A stretch of 64,000 nucleotides of DNA from Thalassotalea agarivorans. GTDB taxonomy: Bacteria; Pseudomonadota; Gammaproteobacteria; Enterobacterales; Alteromonadaceae. The position numbers were made by a program, and so were the translations under genes. A model generated the notes under the pieces. It was given only the letters and a program-made list of their open reading frames with translations. It searched no databases and had not been told where the DNA came from. Shown here piece after piece: positions 42,801 to 50,988 of this stretch. The stretch covers positions 186,001 through 250,000 of the forward strand of contig NZ_AP027363.1 of the NCBI RefSeq assembly GCF_030295955.1, given 5' to 3'. Each line of letters opens with the position of its first letter. Position 1 is the stretch's first letter.

Positions 42801-44033
42801 ATGGCAGCTGTTGAGCAAGTGTGCGTTATCATTGGTGCCAGCCATGCCGGCGTAAATCTAGCGTTTTCCCTCAGAAGAGAGGGGTGGCAGGGTAGCATAG
42901 TACTGATAGACTCTGACCCTTATCTGCCGTATCACCGACCACCGTTATCAAAAGCGTTCTTAACTAAAGATGATGGCATTGAAAAGAATATGCTCAAACC
43001 ATCAAGCAGTTATGAAAAAGAAAATATTACCTTAACATTGGGTGTGACAGTTGTTGCTGTCGATGGCGAGCAGCAACAGTTAACTTTGTCTGATGGTAGC
43101 AAGTTGCACTTCGACAAACTCGTTTTAGCGACTGGGGCTCGCGCCTTCATTCCTCCCATTGAAGGATTACATGACGCAAACAACATGTTTGCTTTGCGCA
43201 GTGCTTCTGATGTTATGGGCATTAAATCAAGCTTCAAAGCAGGTGCTAAACGTGTGGTGGTTATCGGCGGCGGATACATTGGTTTAGAAACGGCTGCATC
43301 ACTTAAAAAGATGGGCGCACAGGTAACTGTGTTAGAACGTGAGGAGCGTGCTTTAGCGCGAGTGACTTCTTCGCAAATGTCAGCGTTTTTCACCCAATTA
43401 CATCAAAAACATGATGTTGATGTCTTGACAGAAAAAGACGTGATTAAGGTTGCCACTTCAGGTGGCGTCAATACCATTGTGTGCGCTGATGGCAGTGAAT
43501 ACATTGCAGATATGATTATTGTGGGTGTTGGCATTCGAGTTAACACTGAACTTGCTGAGCAGCTAAACCTAACTATTGAAAACGGCATTAAAGTGAATAG
43601 TCGCTGCCAAACATCAAATCCAGATGTTTATGCAATTGGCGATAATAGTTTTCATTTTAATCCCATTTACCAGCGATATATTCGCTTAGAGTCTGTGCAA
43701 AATGCAGTGGACCAAGCAAAAGTAGCAGCTGCGGCCATTGCTGGAAAAGACGTTGAATATGATGCTTTGCCATGGTTTTGGTCAGATCAGTATGATGTGA
43801 AATTACAAATGGTTGGGCTCTCTCAAGGTTACAATAACATTGTGCTAAGAGAAGAAAGTGAGGAAACTGCCAAGTTTTCAACATGGTATTTTAAAGACGA
43901 CACCTTATTAGCGGTCGACGCTGTTAATAACGGTAAGGCTTATGTTTTCGCAACCAAACTAATGAAGCAGAAATTACCTGTTGATAAAGTTAAATTGGCG
44001 GATAGCACCGTCGATTGGAAAGCGTTGCTTTAA
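42801..44033 (+). CDS. NAD(P)H-dependent ferredoxin reductase (putidaredoxin reductase type)
   Basis: A 410-residue FAD protein. The N-terminal FAD-binding motif is GASHAGVNLAFSLR, the NAD-binding GGGYIGLETAASL lies near residue 153, and the second FAD motif DVYAIGDNSFH near residue 274. A C-terminal domain of the putidaredoxin-reductase type follows. It passes electrons from NAD(P)H to the adjacent ferredoxin and on to the P450. It starts 6 bases after the ferredoxin stop and ends before a bidirectional terminator shared with gnd. Confidence 0.93.
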   Translation: MAAVEQVCVIIGASHAGVNLAFSLRREGWQGSIVLIDSDPYLPYHRPPLSKAFLTKDDGIEKNMLKPSSSYEKENITLTLGVTVVAVDGEQQQLTLSDGSKLHFDKLVLATGARAFIPPIEGLHDANNMFALRSASDVMGIKSSFKAGAKRVVVIGGGYIGLETAASLKKMGAQVTVLEREERALARVTSSQMSAFFTQLHQKHDVDVLTEKDVIKVATSGGVNTIVCADGSEYIADMIIVGVGIRVNTELAEQLNLTIENGIKVNSRCQTSNPDVYAIGDNSFHFNPIYQRYIRLESVQNAVDQAKVAAAAIAGKDVEYDALPWFWSDQYDVKLQMVGLSQGYNNIVLREESEETAKFSTWYFKDDTLLAVDAVNNGKAYVFATKLMKQKLPVDKVKLADSTVDWKALL

Positions 44034-44051
44034 CTAACACATTATTCAATT

Positions 44052-44081
44052 AAAAAAGCCCGCATATTTGCGGGCTTTTTT
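44052..44081. terminator. Bidirectional terminator between P450 operon and gnd
   Basis: GCCCGCA / TGCGGGC form a 7-bp GC-rich stem with TATT loop, preceded by six A and followed by six T. It serves the convergent ferredoxin reductase and gnd genes and also marks the right edge of the agar locus. Confidence 0.92.
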
Positions 44082-44082
44082 A

Positions 44083-45534
44083 TTATACGTCGTACGTGGT
44101 TGACGCGGTATCTCCGCCTCGACCTGTCCAATTGGTATGGAAAAACTCACCCCGTGCTTTGTCTTTTCGCTCATAGGTATGAGCGCCAAAGTAGTCGCGT
44201 TGAGCTTGCAGTAAGTTAGCCGGTAGGTTTTCTGTGCGATAACCATCAAAATAACTTAATGCCGAAGATAGACATGGCGCCGAGATACCACTTAGCGCTG
44301 CTGCCGCCACAACTTTACGCCAGCCTGCTTGCGCAGCTTCAACCGTTTTGTTGAAGTAGTCATCCATCAGCAAGTTCTTGATTTCAGGATTGTTGTCATA
44401 GGCAGATTTTATGTCATCTAAAAATACGCTGCGAATAATGCAGCCACCACGCCACATAAGCGCAATTGCGCCATAATTTAAGTCCCAATCATAATCTTCG
44501 GAAGCTTGTTTCATCAACGCAAAGCCTTGTGCATAAGACACCATTTTTGATGCTAGCAACGCATCTTTAAGTGCTGCGATAAACTCAGCTTTGTCGCCGT
44601 TGAACACGGTTGTAACGCCATTAATTTTGCTTGAAGCTTCAACACGCTCTTCTTTAATTGCTGATAAACAGCGAGCAAATACCGCTTCGCCAATAAGTGT
44701 TAGCGGGGTACCTAAATGTAACGCTGTAACACCTGTCCACTTACCTGTACCTTTTTGACCAGCCGTATCTAAAATCTTTTCAACCAGTGGTTGGCCGTCT
44801 TCTTTATAGGCCAAAATATCAGCGGTAATCTCGATTAAGTAACTACCTAGTTCAGTTTGATTCCAATCGGCAAAGACTTGCTGCATTTCATCGGTCGACA
44901 TGCCTAGCATATCGCGCATCAATAAATATGCTTCGCAAATCAGCTGCATATCGCCGTATTCAATACCGTTGTGTACCATTTTTACGAAATGACCAGCACC
45001 GCCTTTACCTACCCAGTCACAGCAAGGTACATCACCATTTACTTTGGCTGAAATGCCTTGAAAAATTGGTTTAATTGCAGGCCATGCGTCTGGGCTACCA
45101 CCTGGCATGATAGATGGGCCAAGTAAGGCACCTTCTTCACCACCCGATACACCGCTCCCTACATACAACAATCCTTTTTCAGATAAATACTGCGTACGTC
45201 TATCTGAATCTTCAAACTGCGAATTGCCACCATCAATTATGATGTCACCTTTGTCTAGCAAAGGAATAAGTTGCTCTATTGTTGCATCAACCGCTTGACC
45301 CGCTTTTACCATCAACATAACTTTGCGAGGAGAAGCGAGTGAATTGACAAACTCTTCTAATGAAAAGCAGCCCTTGATGGTTTTGTCCTTGGCTCGAGAG
45401 CTAACAAATCGCTCTACTTTTTCTGTCGAACGGTTAAATGCGCTAACCGTAAATCCTTTGCTAGCCATATTTAAGATGAGGTTTTCTCCCATCACGGCTA
45501 AACCAATTACACCAATATCTGATTTATCTTTCAT
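44083..45534 (-). CDS. gnd: 6-phosphogluconate dehydrogenase, decarboxylating
   Basis: A 483-residue enzyme with N-terminal NADP-binding GLAVMGENLILNMA, the substrate-binding GGNSQFEDSDRR, the catalytic region (CDWVGKGGAGHFVKMVHNGIE) and the C-terminal helical domain ending in HTNWTGRGGDTAS. The length is normal for the long form. It converts 6-phosphogluconate to ribulose 5-phosphate and CO2 with NADPH formation. It is a single-gene unit here; zwf and edd are not adjacent. Confidence 0.96.
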   Translation of the reverse strand: MKDKSDIGVIGLAVMGENLILNMASKGFTVSAFNRSTEKVERFVSSRAKDKTIKGCFSLEEFVNSLASPRKVMLMVKAGQAVDATIEQLIPLLDKGDIIIDGGNSQFEDSDRRTQYLSEKGLLYVGSGVSGGEEGALLGPSIMPGGSPDAWPAIKPIFQGISAKVNGDVPCCDWVGKGGAGHFVKMVHNGIEYGDMQLICEAYLLMRDMLGMSTDEMQQVFADWNQTELGSYLIEITADILAYKEDGQPLVEKILDTAGQKGTGKWTGVTALHLGTPLTLIGEAVFARCLSAIKEERVEASSKINGVTTVFNGDKAEFIAALKDALLASKMVSYAQGFALMKQASEDYDWDLNYGAIALMWRGGCIIRSVFLDDIKSAYDNNPEIKNLLMDDYFNKTVEAAQAGWRKVVAAAALSGISAPCLSSALSYFDGYRTENLPANLLQAQRDYFGAHTYERKDKARGEFFHTNWTGRGGDTASTTYDV

Positions 45535-45742
45535 TGTGGTTCACTTCGTTGTTTTTATGTCTTGGCAGCTTGTCAGCGAATAAAGCTGCTTGTATATGCC
45601 TAAAGGCGATCGATGGATTAATTTTAGCCAGTATTACGCTGCAAAGCGAATGTAAATGGCAAAATTTTCAATGATTTGGTGTAAAGATTTATAACTTTTT
45701 GCGCTTTGGTATAAACGCGGTGAAGATGGGGGATTTAAAGGG

Positions 45743-45777
45743 GCGCAATTTAGCGAATAAAGCAAACTAAATTGCGC
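45743..45777 (-). terminator. Hairpin downstream of the small TTG-start gene
   Basis: GCGCAATTTAG and CTAAATTGCGC form a perfect 11-bp stem with a 13-base loop, 15 bases beyond the stop of the small gene at 45792. It lacks a clear T-run, so it may be a weak terminator or 3'-end stabilising structure. Confidence 0.5.
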
Positions 45778-45791
45778 TACTGGGGATTGAT

Positions 45792-45980
45792 TTACCTAAG
45801 CGCTATAGGTTTTGCTACACGTGAATTAAGTAGTTCTAGTTGCCACGGATGTAACACTTTTTTTCCCTGAATGCAGGCTTCTACAAAAGATGCCTGAAGG
45901 CTTAACACTTTCGCAATTGATGCACTACATAATCGATTGCGTTTAAGAATTAGTTTTAGTTGACGGGTTGTTTTTTTCAA
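45792..45980 (-). CDS. Small basic helix-turn-helix-like protein, unknown function
   Basis: A 62-residue basic protein starting with TTG. Start choice rests on a strong Shine-Dalgarno, AGAGGTGA, 4 bases before the TTG at 45980; no ATG is available. The sequence KKTTRQLKLILKRNRLCS followed by ASIAKVLSLQASFVEACIQG is compatible with a small helix-turn-helix fold, with a Trp-containing tail (LHPWQLELL). I do not recognise a named family. The gene stands alone between gnd and a tRNA gene, with a hairpin after the stop. Confidence 0.6.
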   Translation of the reverse strand: MKKTTRQLKLILKRNRLCSASIAKVLSLQASFVEACIQGKKVLHPWQLELLNSRVAKPIALR

Positions 45981-46144
45981 TCTATCACCTCTCTTGTTGT
46001 GCAATGTGGAAGTTTAGATATTAGATTACAAAACAAGTTCCAAGAGATCATGCGAAAAATTGTAACAACAGAGCAAGTAACTGAATACTAAAGTGTTATA
46101 AATTATTCTTTGCGTGTCGCTGTTTCAGAATAAAATCTTAGGCG

Positions 46145-46221
46145 TGGCCCACCCTGCAGGAGTCGAACCTGCGGCCTCGCCCTCCGGAGGGGCGCGCTCT
46201 ATCCAGCTGAGCTAAGGGTGG
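46145..46221 (-). tRNA. tRNA-Arg (anticodon CCG)
   Basis: On the minus strand the cloverleaf is complete: acceptor CCACCCT paired with AGGGTGG, D-arm GCTCAGCTGGATAGAGC, anticodon stem CGCCC/GGGCG around loop CTCCGGA (anticodon CCG, reading CGG), a 5-base variable loop, and T-arm GCAGG TTCGACT CCTGC. The discriminator G and an encoded CCA end follow. Confidence 0.97.
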
Positions 46222-46303
46222 TCAGTGATTCCGCGCCATACTAACGAGTCCGCCTATCATTGTCTAGAGGCACAAGGCAAAATTGCACAACTGAGCCTGC
46301 TAG

Positions 46304-47278
46304 TTACAAGCACAGATATAAATAATAACCATAACTTAGAAACAACAGCGCAGACCAATAACGATTCAGTTTATTGCGTTTGTTGAACCAAAATACACAG
46401 CAAAGCACCAGCGACAAAATCAAGTAGAAAAGTACGACCTTATTAAGCGCTAGATCAAACGGTATTGGCGAAATAATGGCGGTTAAACCCAATGTTAAAA
46501 ACACATTGAACATGTTTGACCCGATAATGTTGCCAATAATCATGTCGGTGTTTTTCTTTCGTAGGGCAGATATACATGCAATCAGCTCAGGCAATGAAGT
46601 ACCTGGACCAATAATCAATAAACCTACCGTTTTGTCGGATAGCCCCATATCTAAGGCAATGTTTTTTGCGCTTTCAACAATAAGTTCACCGCCAACAACC
46701 AAGCCAATTAAACCTAATACGATAAAAATTATGATTTTAAATAGACTCAACGATTCAGGTGTTTCAATCGCTTTGTGGTGTTTGTGATGCAATTGCTGCT
46801 TATGAGGCGATTTGTTAAATACCTCAAACAAGGTGTAATACATATAAATAGCGAAAAAACAAAGCAAAATAATACCGTGACTTGGCATCAACTGATGAAA
46901 TTGTATGCCATCCAAATAAAGCTGGTTACCGCAAACTGCTATCGCGATTACAGCGATTAGGTGCATAGGTACATCTTTTACTTTTGAATCTTTCGCGATA
47001 GCAATAGGGCTGATCAAACTTATAAGACCCAAACTAATACATAGGTTAAATAAGTTACTACCTAAAATATTACCAATGGCTAAACCTGTCTCTTGTTTGA
47101 GCGCTGCACTAATATTGACCGAAAATTCAGGCAGCGAGCTACCAAAGCCGATTACAACGGCGCCTATGATATAGGCGGGAATGTTAAAGCGTTGCCCAAG
47201 CGCGATACTGCCCTTGATCAAATAGTCAGAGGAGAACACAGCAAGTAAGATTGAAAATGCCAGCAACATCTCGTACAT
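46304..47278 (-). CDS. Calcium/sodium antiporter, CaCA superfamily (YrbG type)
   Basis: A 324-residue membrane protein with about ten membrane segments. The two alpha-repeats of the cation/Ca2+ exchanger superfamily are clear: GFGSSLPEFSVNISAAL with GNILGSNLFN, and GPGTSLPELIACISAL with GNIIGSNMFN. A hydrophilic His-rich loop (HKQQLHHKHHK) lies between the halves. ATG 47278 is chosen over an upstream GTG because the AAGGAAA Shine-Dalgarno is better spaced. It probably exports Ca2+ in exchange for Na+. It has no evident operon partner. Confidence 0.92.
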   Translation of the reverse strand: MYEMLLAFSILLAVFSSDYLIKGSIALGQRFNIPAYIIGAVVIGFGSSLPEFSVNISAALKQETGLAIGNILGSNLFNLCISLGLISLISPIAIAKDSKVKDVPMHLIAVIAIAVCGNQLYLDGIQFHQLMPSHGIILLCFFAIYMYYTLFEVFNKSPHKQQLHHKHHKAIETPESLSLFKIIIFIVLGLIGLVVGGELIVESAKNIALDMGLSDKTVGLLIIGPGTSLPELIACISALRKKNTDMIIGNIIGSNMFNVFLTLGLTAIISPIPFDLALNKVVLFYLILSLVLCCVFWFNKRNKLNRYWSALLFLSYGYYLYLCL

Positions 47279-47547
47279 CACGTTTCCTTTCTTTATTCTT
47301 GGTATAAGGCTTTGATAGCATTATAGATTGATAAAAATTCCATCGCCAAATGCGAAAAACGACAATTGTAAGTTAGCTTTACCCTGTTTCTAACGCAAAT
47401 ATAGGACAAATGAGCCTATTGCGTGCATAAAAGGTGTACATTATTTAGTCAGGGTAATAAAGTAACAGTAGCCTAGTTGAACATTGCAGTACAAACAACG
47501 AGTTAGGTTCATTTTTAAAATAATAATGTGAAGGTGTTTGCTGTTAA

Positions 47548-49584
47548 ATGGAAGTTATTGGCCTTTTTGGTTATGGCGTTGCGGCGTTTGGTTTTTTTAT
47601 TTTAAGTATTTTAATTTTATCGGCAAGAAGTCAGGTATTGCAGGTAAGGTTAATGCTTTATGCCGCGCTGTGCGCAACACTTGGCTTTGCGTCTGCCGCT
47701 TTTCAATCTAATCAATTACTCCCCTTGCCCGTTGCCATCATGGTAGATACGCTCCGTATTATTAGTTGGAGTCTACTGCTATACGCGTTTAGCATGGAAT
47801 GCCATTCACTTCGTCAGTTATTGCGCGCTAAACGCACGATTACTTACTTAGCCTTATCCTTTGGCGGCTTCTTCTTCATAGTGGCCGGCGTTGCTTTCGA
47901 TCAACTGCACAATACTTATTTTTATCTACTCTACGTTGGTTTAAATCTTTGGTTGTTGGTACTTCTAGAGCAACTCTTTAGAAACTCGGATGGCGCTAGT
48001 CGCTGGTCACTCTGGCCGTTAATTATTGGCCTTGGTGCCTTGACTGTTTTTGATTTTGTTATGTATGCACAGGCGTCGATGGTGAGTAGTGTCGATTTTG
48101 CGTTTTGGTATGCACGCGGATTAATCGCGATAGCGTCATTGCCACTTTTACTGATTAGCTTGCGTCGTGTTAAGCGCGGTGAAATCAGAATCTTTGTGTC
48201 CCGTCAGGTTGTCTTTTACAGTTCAATGCTGCTGATCGCTGGGCTTTACCTGTTGCTCATGGCTTTTTCGGGTTACCTGATCAATTACTTTGGTGGAGAA
48301 TGGGGCGATTTAATTAGCATCTCATTCTTGGCATTGGGCGCCATGGTATTGGCTGTTTTACTTGTCACAGAGTCGTTTCGAAGACGTATAAAGGTGCTTA
48401 TCGCTAAGCACTTTTTTGCGAACAAATACGAGTATCGAGAAGAGTGGTTAGCACTTATTGCCGAACTCGAAAAGGCGACGGGACAATCTTACTACCAAGT
48501 TGCCACTGATTTTATTAAGCAAAAACTAAACCTAAGTGGTGGCTGCTTGCTACTGGTAAGTGGCAACGAGTACAAAGTGGTTTATAGCAGTAATTTAAAC
48601 TGTGAAGCGACTCTCGTTGATAATTTTGAGGCAATAGGGCGCTTTTGTCAGCAAACACATTGGCTAGTAGATATTGACGAATATGAAATCAATCCCAGCC
48701 ATTACCAACAACTGAGCATAGATGTAGACCTAATGAAGCTTCATAGCGTAAAGGCTGTGTTACCGATTTTTTCAGAGTCTACCATGATAGGTTTATTTGT
48801 TGCTTCAGGAAAAGAAAGCAGAGAAGTATTAAATTGGGAAGATAGAGACTTTCTTAATGCAGTGACAAAACAACTAGGGCAGTTTATTTCGCTTAACCTG
48901 GCCAACGAGCAATTAGCTCAGGGCAAGCAGTTTGAAGCCTTTAACCAAATGTCTGCGTTTTTAGTGCATGATTTGAAAAACATCCAAGCGCAATTGTCGT
49001 TGATTTCGGCCAACAAAGAGAAACATGGCACCAACCCTGAGTTTATTGAAGATGTATTCGACACAATAGACGCTGCATCGCTTAGGTTAGGTAAGGTGCT
49101 AGGGCAGCTTCGTAATCGCCGCCAACACAATGCGGGCGCTAAGTGGGTAGACGTGTCGGCGATACTTAGCAAGGTTGCCGCTCGGCGCAGCGTTAATAAG
49201 CCAGAAATCATATACAGCGCAACTGCTTCAATAGGTATGGAGCTTGATGAAGAGCAATTTGATGCCGTGATTAATCACTTGGTACAAAATGCGCAGGAAG
49301 CAAGTAGCGAAAACGATAAAGTCTATCTAGAGTTAAAAGTAGATAATAAAAAAGTACAGATTCAAATTAAAGACTCAGGCACTGGAATGTCCCAGCAATT
49401 TATAGATACGCGGCTATTTAAACCCTTCGACACGACTAAGGGGAATGCAGGCATGGGCATTGGTGTTTTTGAGGCGAAACAATTTGTTGAAAGTCTAAAT
49501 GGGAAGATTCACGTAGATAGCCAAGAAGGTGTAGGTACAACATTTACTGTGATCTTTGAACAACTTGAGGTGAAGGAAGCCTAA
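47548..49584 (+). CDS. prsK: PEP-CTERM-system sensor histidine kinase PrsK
   Basis: A 678-residue membrane kinase. Residues about 1-290 hold eight or so membrane segments, followed by a GAF-like region (about 300-450), then a dimerisation segment with phospho-acceptor His474 (FLVHDLKNIQAQ). The ATPase domain has N-box NHLVQNAQEAS and G-box motifs (DSGTGMS and GNAGMGIGVF). This architecture matches PrsK of XrtA/PEP-CTERM systems. Its stop overlaps the prsR start (TAATG), and the exopolysaccharide genes follow, so it probably controls exopolysaccharide or PEP-CTERM gene expression with PrsR. The signal sensed is unknown. Confidence 0.9.
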   Translation: MEVIGLFGYGVAAFGFFILSILILSARSQVLQVRLMLYAALCATLGFASAAFQSNQLLPLPVAIMVDTLRIISWSLLLYAFSMECHSLRQLLRAKRTITYLALSFGGFFFIVAGVAFDQLHNTYFYLLYVGLNLWLLVLLEQLFRNSDGASRWSLWPLIIGLGALTVFDFVMYAQASMVSSVDFAFWYARGLIAIASLPLLLISLRRVKRGEIRIFVSRQVVFYSSMLLIAGLYLLLMAFSGYLINYFGGEWGDLISISFLALGAMVLAVLLVTESFRRRIKVLIAKHFFANKYEYREEWLALIAELEKATGQSYYQVATDFIKQKLNLSGGCLLLVSGNEYKVVYSSNLNCEATLVDNFEAIGRFCQQTHWLVDIDEYEINPSHYQQLSIDVDLMKLHSVKAVLPIFSESTMIGLFVASGKESREVLNWEDRDFLNAVTKQLGQFISLNLANEQLAQGKQFEAFNQMSAFLVHDLKNIQAQLSLISANKEKHGTNPEFIEDVFDTIDAASLRLGKVLGQLRNRRQHNAGAKWVDVSAILSKVAARRSVNKPEIIYSATASIGMELDEEQFDAVINHLVQNAQEASSENDKVYLELKVDNKKVQIQIKDSGTGMSQQFIDTRLFKPFDTTKGNAGMGIGVFEAKQFVESLNGKIHVDSQEGVGTTFTVIFEQLEVKEA

Positions 49585-50948
49585 TGGAAACGTTATTAAT
49601 CGTGGACGATGACAAGGGTATTCAGAAGCAACTTAAATGGAGTTTTGCTGACTACAAAGTGGTTCTTGCAGATGATCGCAATAGCGCTATTGCGGCGGTG
49701 CGGCGTCATGAGCCTGCTGTCGTTACTTTAGATTTGGGATTACCACCTGATGAGGCAAACGCCTCAGAAGGACTGCTGGCGCTCGAAGAAATTTTGAGAA
49801 TATCGCCAAGCACAAAGGTGATTGTGGTAACCGGTTCAGACGACAAAACCCATGCCCTGCAAGCCATTGCAAAAGGGGCCTATGATTTTTATCAAAAACC
49901 GATTGATTCTGACGTTATCAATGTCATTGTCTCACGCGCATTTACATTGGCGCAACTAGAGCGAGAGAATCAGCGATTGGTCGATATTGCCGGTTTAGAT
50001 AGCGGAATTATTGGCTCGAGTGAAACAATTGATAACTTGCGAAGCATGATTGAACGCATCGCTCCAACTGAGATTACGGCGTTGTTGTTGGGAGAAAGCG
50101 GTACAGGGAAAGAAGTAGCTGCTAACGCGATTCACAAGTTGAGTGACCGCAAGAACAAACCATTTATCGCGATAAACTGTGCATCGATTCCCGATACTTT
50201 GCTAGAGAGTGAGTTGTTTGGCTTTGAAAAAGGCGCGTTTACCGGCGCACATAAAACCACAAAGGGAAAAATTGAGTGCGCTGAGGGTGGCACCTTATTT
50301 CTCGATGAAATTGGCGATATGCCGTTTAATTTGCAAGCTAAATTGTTACGCTTTTTGCAGGAAAAGAAAATAGAACGTCTCGGTGGTAGGCAAGAAATTC
50401 AAGTTGATGTTCGTGTTGTTTGTGCAACCAATCAAGACTTATCAAGCATGGTTGCTGAAAAAACCTTTAGGGAGGACTTGTATTATCGTGTCAGCGAAAT
50501 TCCGATCATGATACCGCCATTAAGAGATCGCGGTGAGGATGTTGTAATTCTCGCTCAATATTTTTTAACGCGTTACTCTCAACAGTACAAGAGTCAAGCG
50601 AAGTCGTTTTCACAGGAAGCAAAGTCGGCGTTAAAACAATATAAATGGCCAGGTAACATCAGGGAACTGCAGAATAAAGTTAAAAGTAGCGTTGTGCTTG
50701 CTACCACAAGCCAAGTTTCTCCGATTGATCTCGGGCTATTGTATCGTGTAGATGACAGCATAGAAGAAATGCCATTGAACTTACGTGAAGTGCGTGAAAA
50801 AGCTGAAAGCAGTGCAATATACAGAGCCTATGCATTGGCACAAGGTAATATGTCGAAAACCGCGGAGCTACTGGGTATTACTCGACCAACCTTATATTCG
50901 TTGATTGAAAAATACGAGTTAGTGATTAATGAAGAGTCGGTGAATTAA
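49584..50948 (+). CDS. prsR: PEP-CTERM-system sigma-54-dependent response regulator PrsR
   Basis: A 454-residue NtrC-type regulator. The receiver domain has phospho-acceptor Asp50 (TLDLGLPPDE). The central AAA+ domain has Walker A GESGTGKE and the sigma-54-contacting GAFTGAH loop. The C-terminal Fis-type helix-turn-helix is NMSKTAELLGITRPTLYSLI. It pairs with PrsK, with which it overlaps by one base. PrsR-type proteins activate sigma-54 promoters of PEP-CTERM genes; I could not find a convincing -24/-12 promoter in the nearby gaps by eye. Confidence 0.92.
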   Translation: METLLIVDDDKGIQKQLKWSFADYKVVLADDRNSAIAAVRRHEPAVVTLDLGLPPDEANASEGLLALEEILRISPSTKVIVVTGSDDKTHALQAIAKGAYDFYQKPIDSDVINVIVSRAFTLAQLERENQRLVDIAGLDSGIIGSSETIDNLRSMIERIAPTEITALLLGESGTGKEVAANAIHKLSDRKNKPFIAINCASIPDTLLESELFGFEKGAFTGAHKTTKGKIECAEGGTLFLDEIGDMPFNLQAKLLRFLQEKKIERLGGRQEIQVDVRVVCATNQDLSSMVAEKTFREDLYYRVSEIPIMIPPLRDRGEDVVILAQYFLTRYSQQYKSQAKSFSQEAKSALKQYKWPGNIRELQNKVKSSVVLATTSQVSPIDLGLLYRVDDSIEEMPLNLREVREKAESSAIYRAYALAQGNMSKTAELLGITRPTLYSLIEKYELVINEESVN

Positions 50949-50960
50949 ATCACCGTAAAC

Positions 50961-50988
50961 AAAATGCCGACTTAACCGTCGGCATTTT
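50961..50988. terminator. Bidirectional terminator with a stop codon in its loop
   Basis: AAAATGCCGAC and GTCGGCATTTT form an 11-bp stem with loop TTAACC. It terminates prsR on the plus strand. Bases 50972-50974 of the loop are the TAA stop of the convergent ATPase gene, so the left arm follows and the right arm precedes that gene's stop. Confidence 0.85.

Noticed and set aside
43010-43393. A 127-codon minus-strand frame inside the ferredoxin reductase gene
   Set aside because: It lies opposite the conserved nucleotide-binding region of a well-supported gene and shows no independent features.
47282-47547. A sigma-54 (-24/-12) promoter before prsK, and likewise in 56695-56837 before the export operon
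   Set aside because: I looked for GG and GC pairs spaced by ten bases with TGGC/TTGC context on both strands and found no convincing match.
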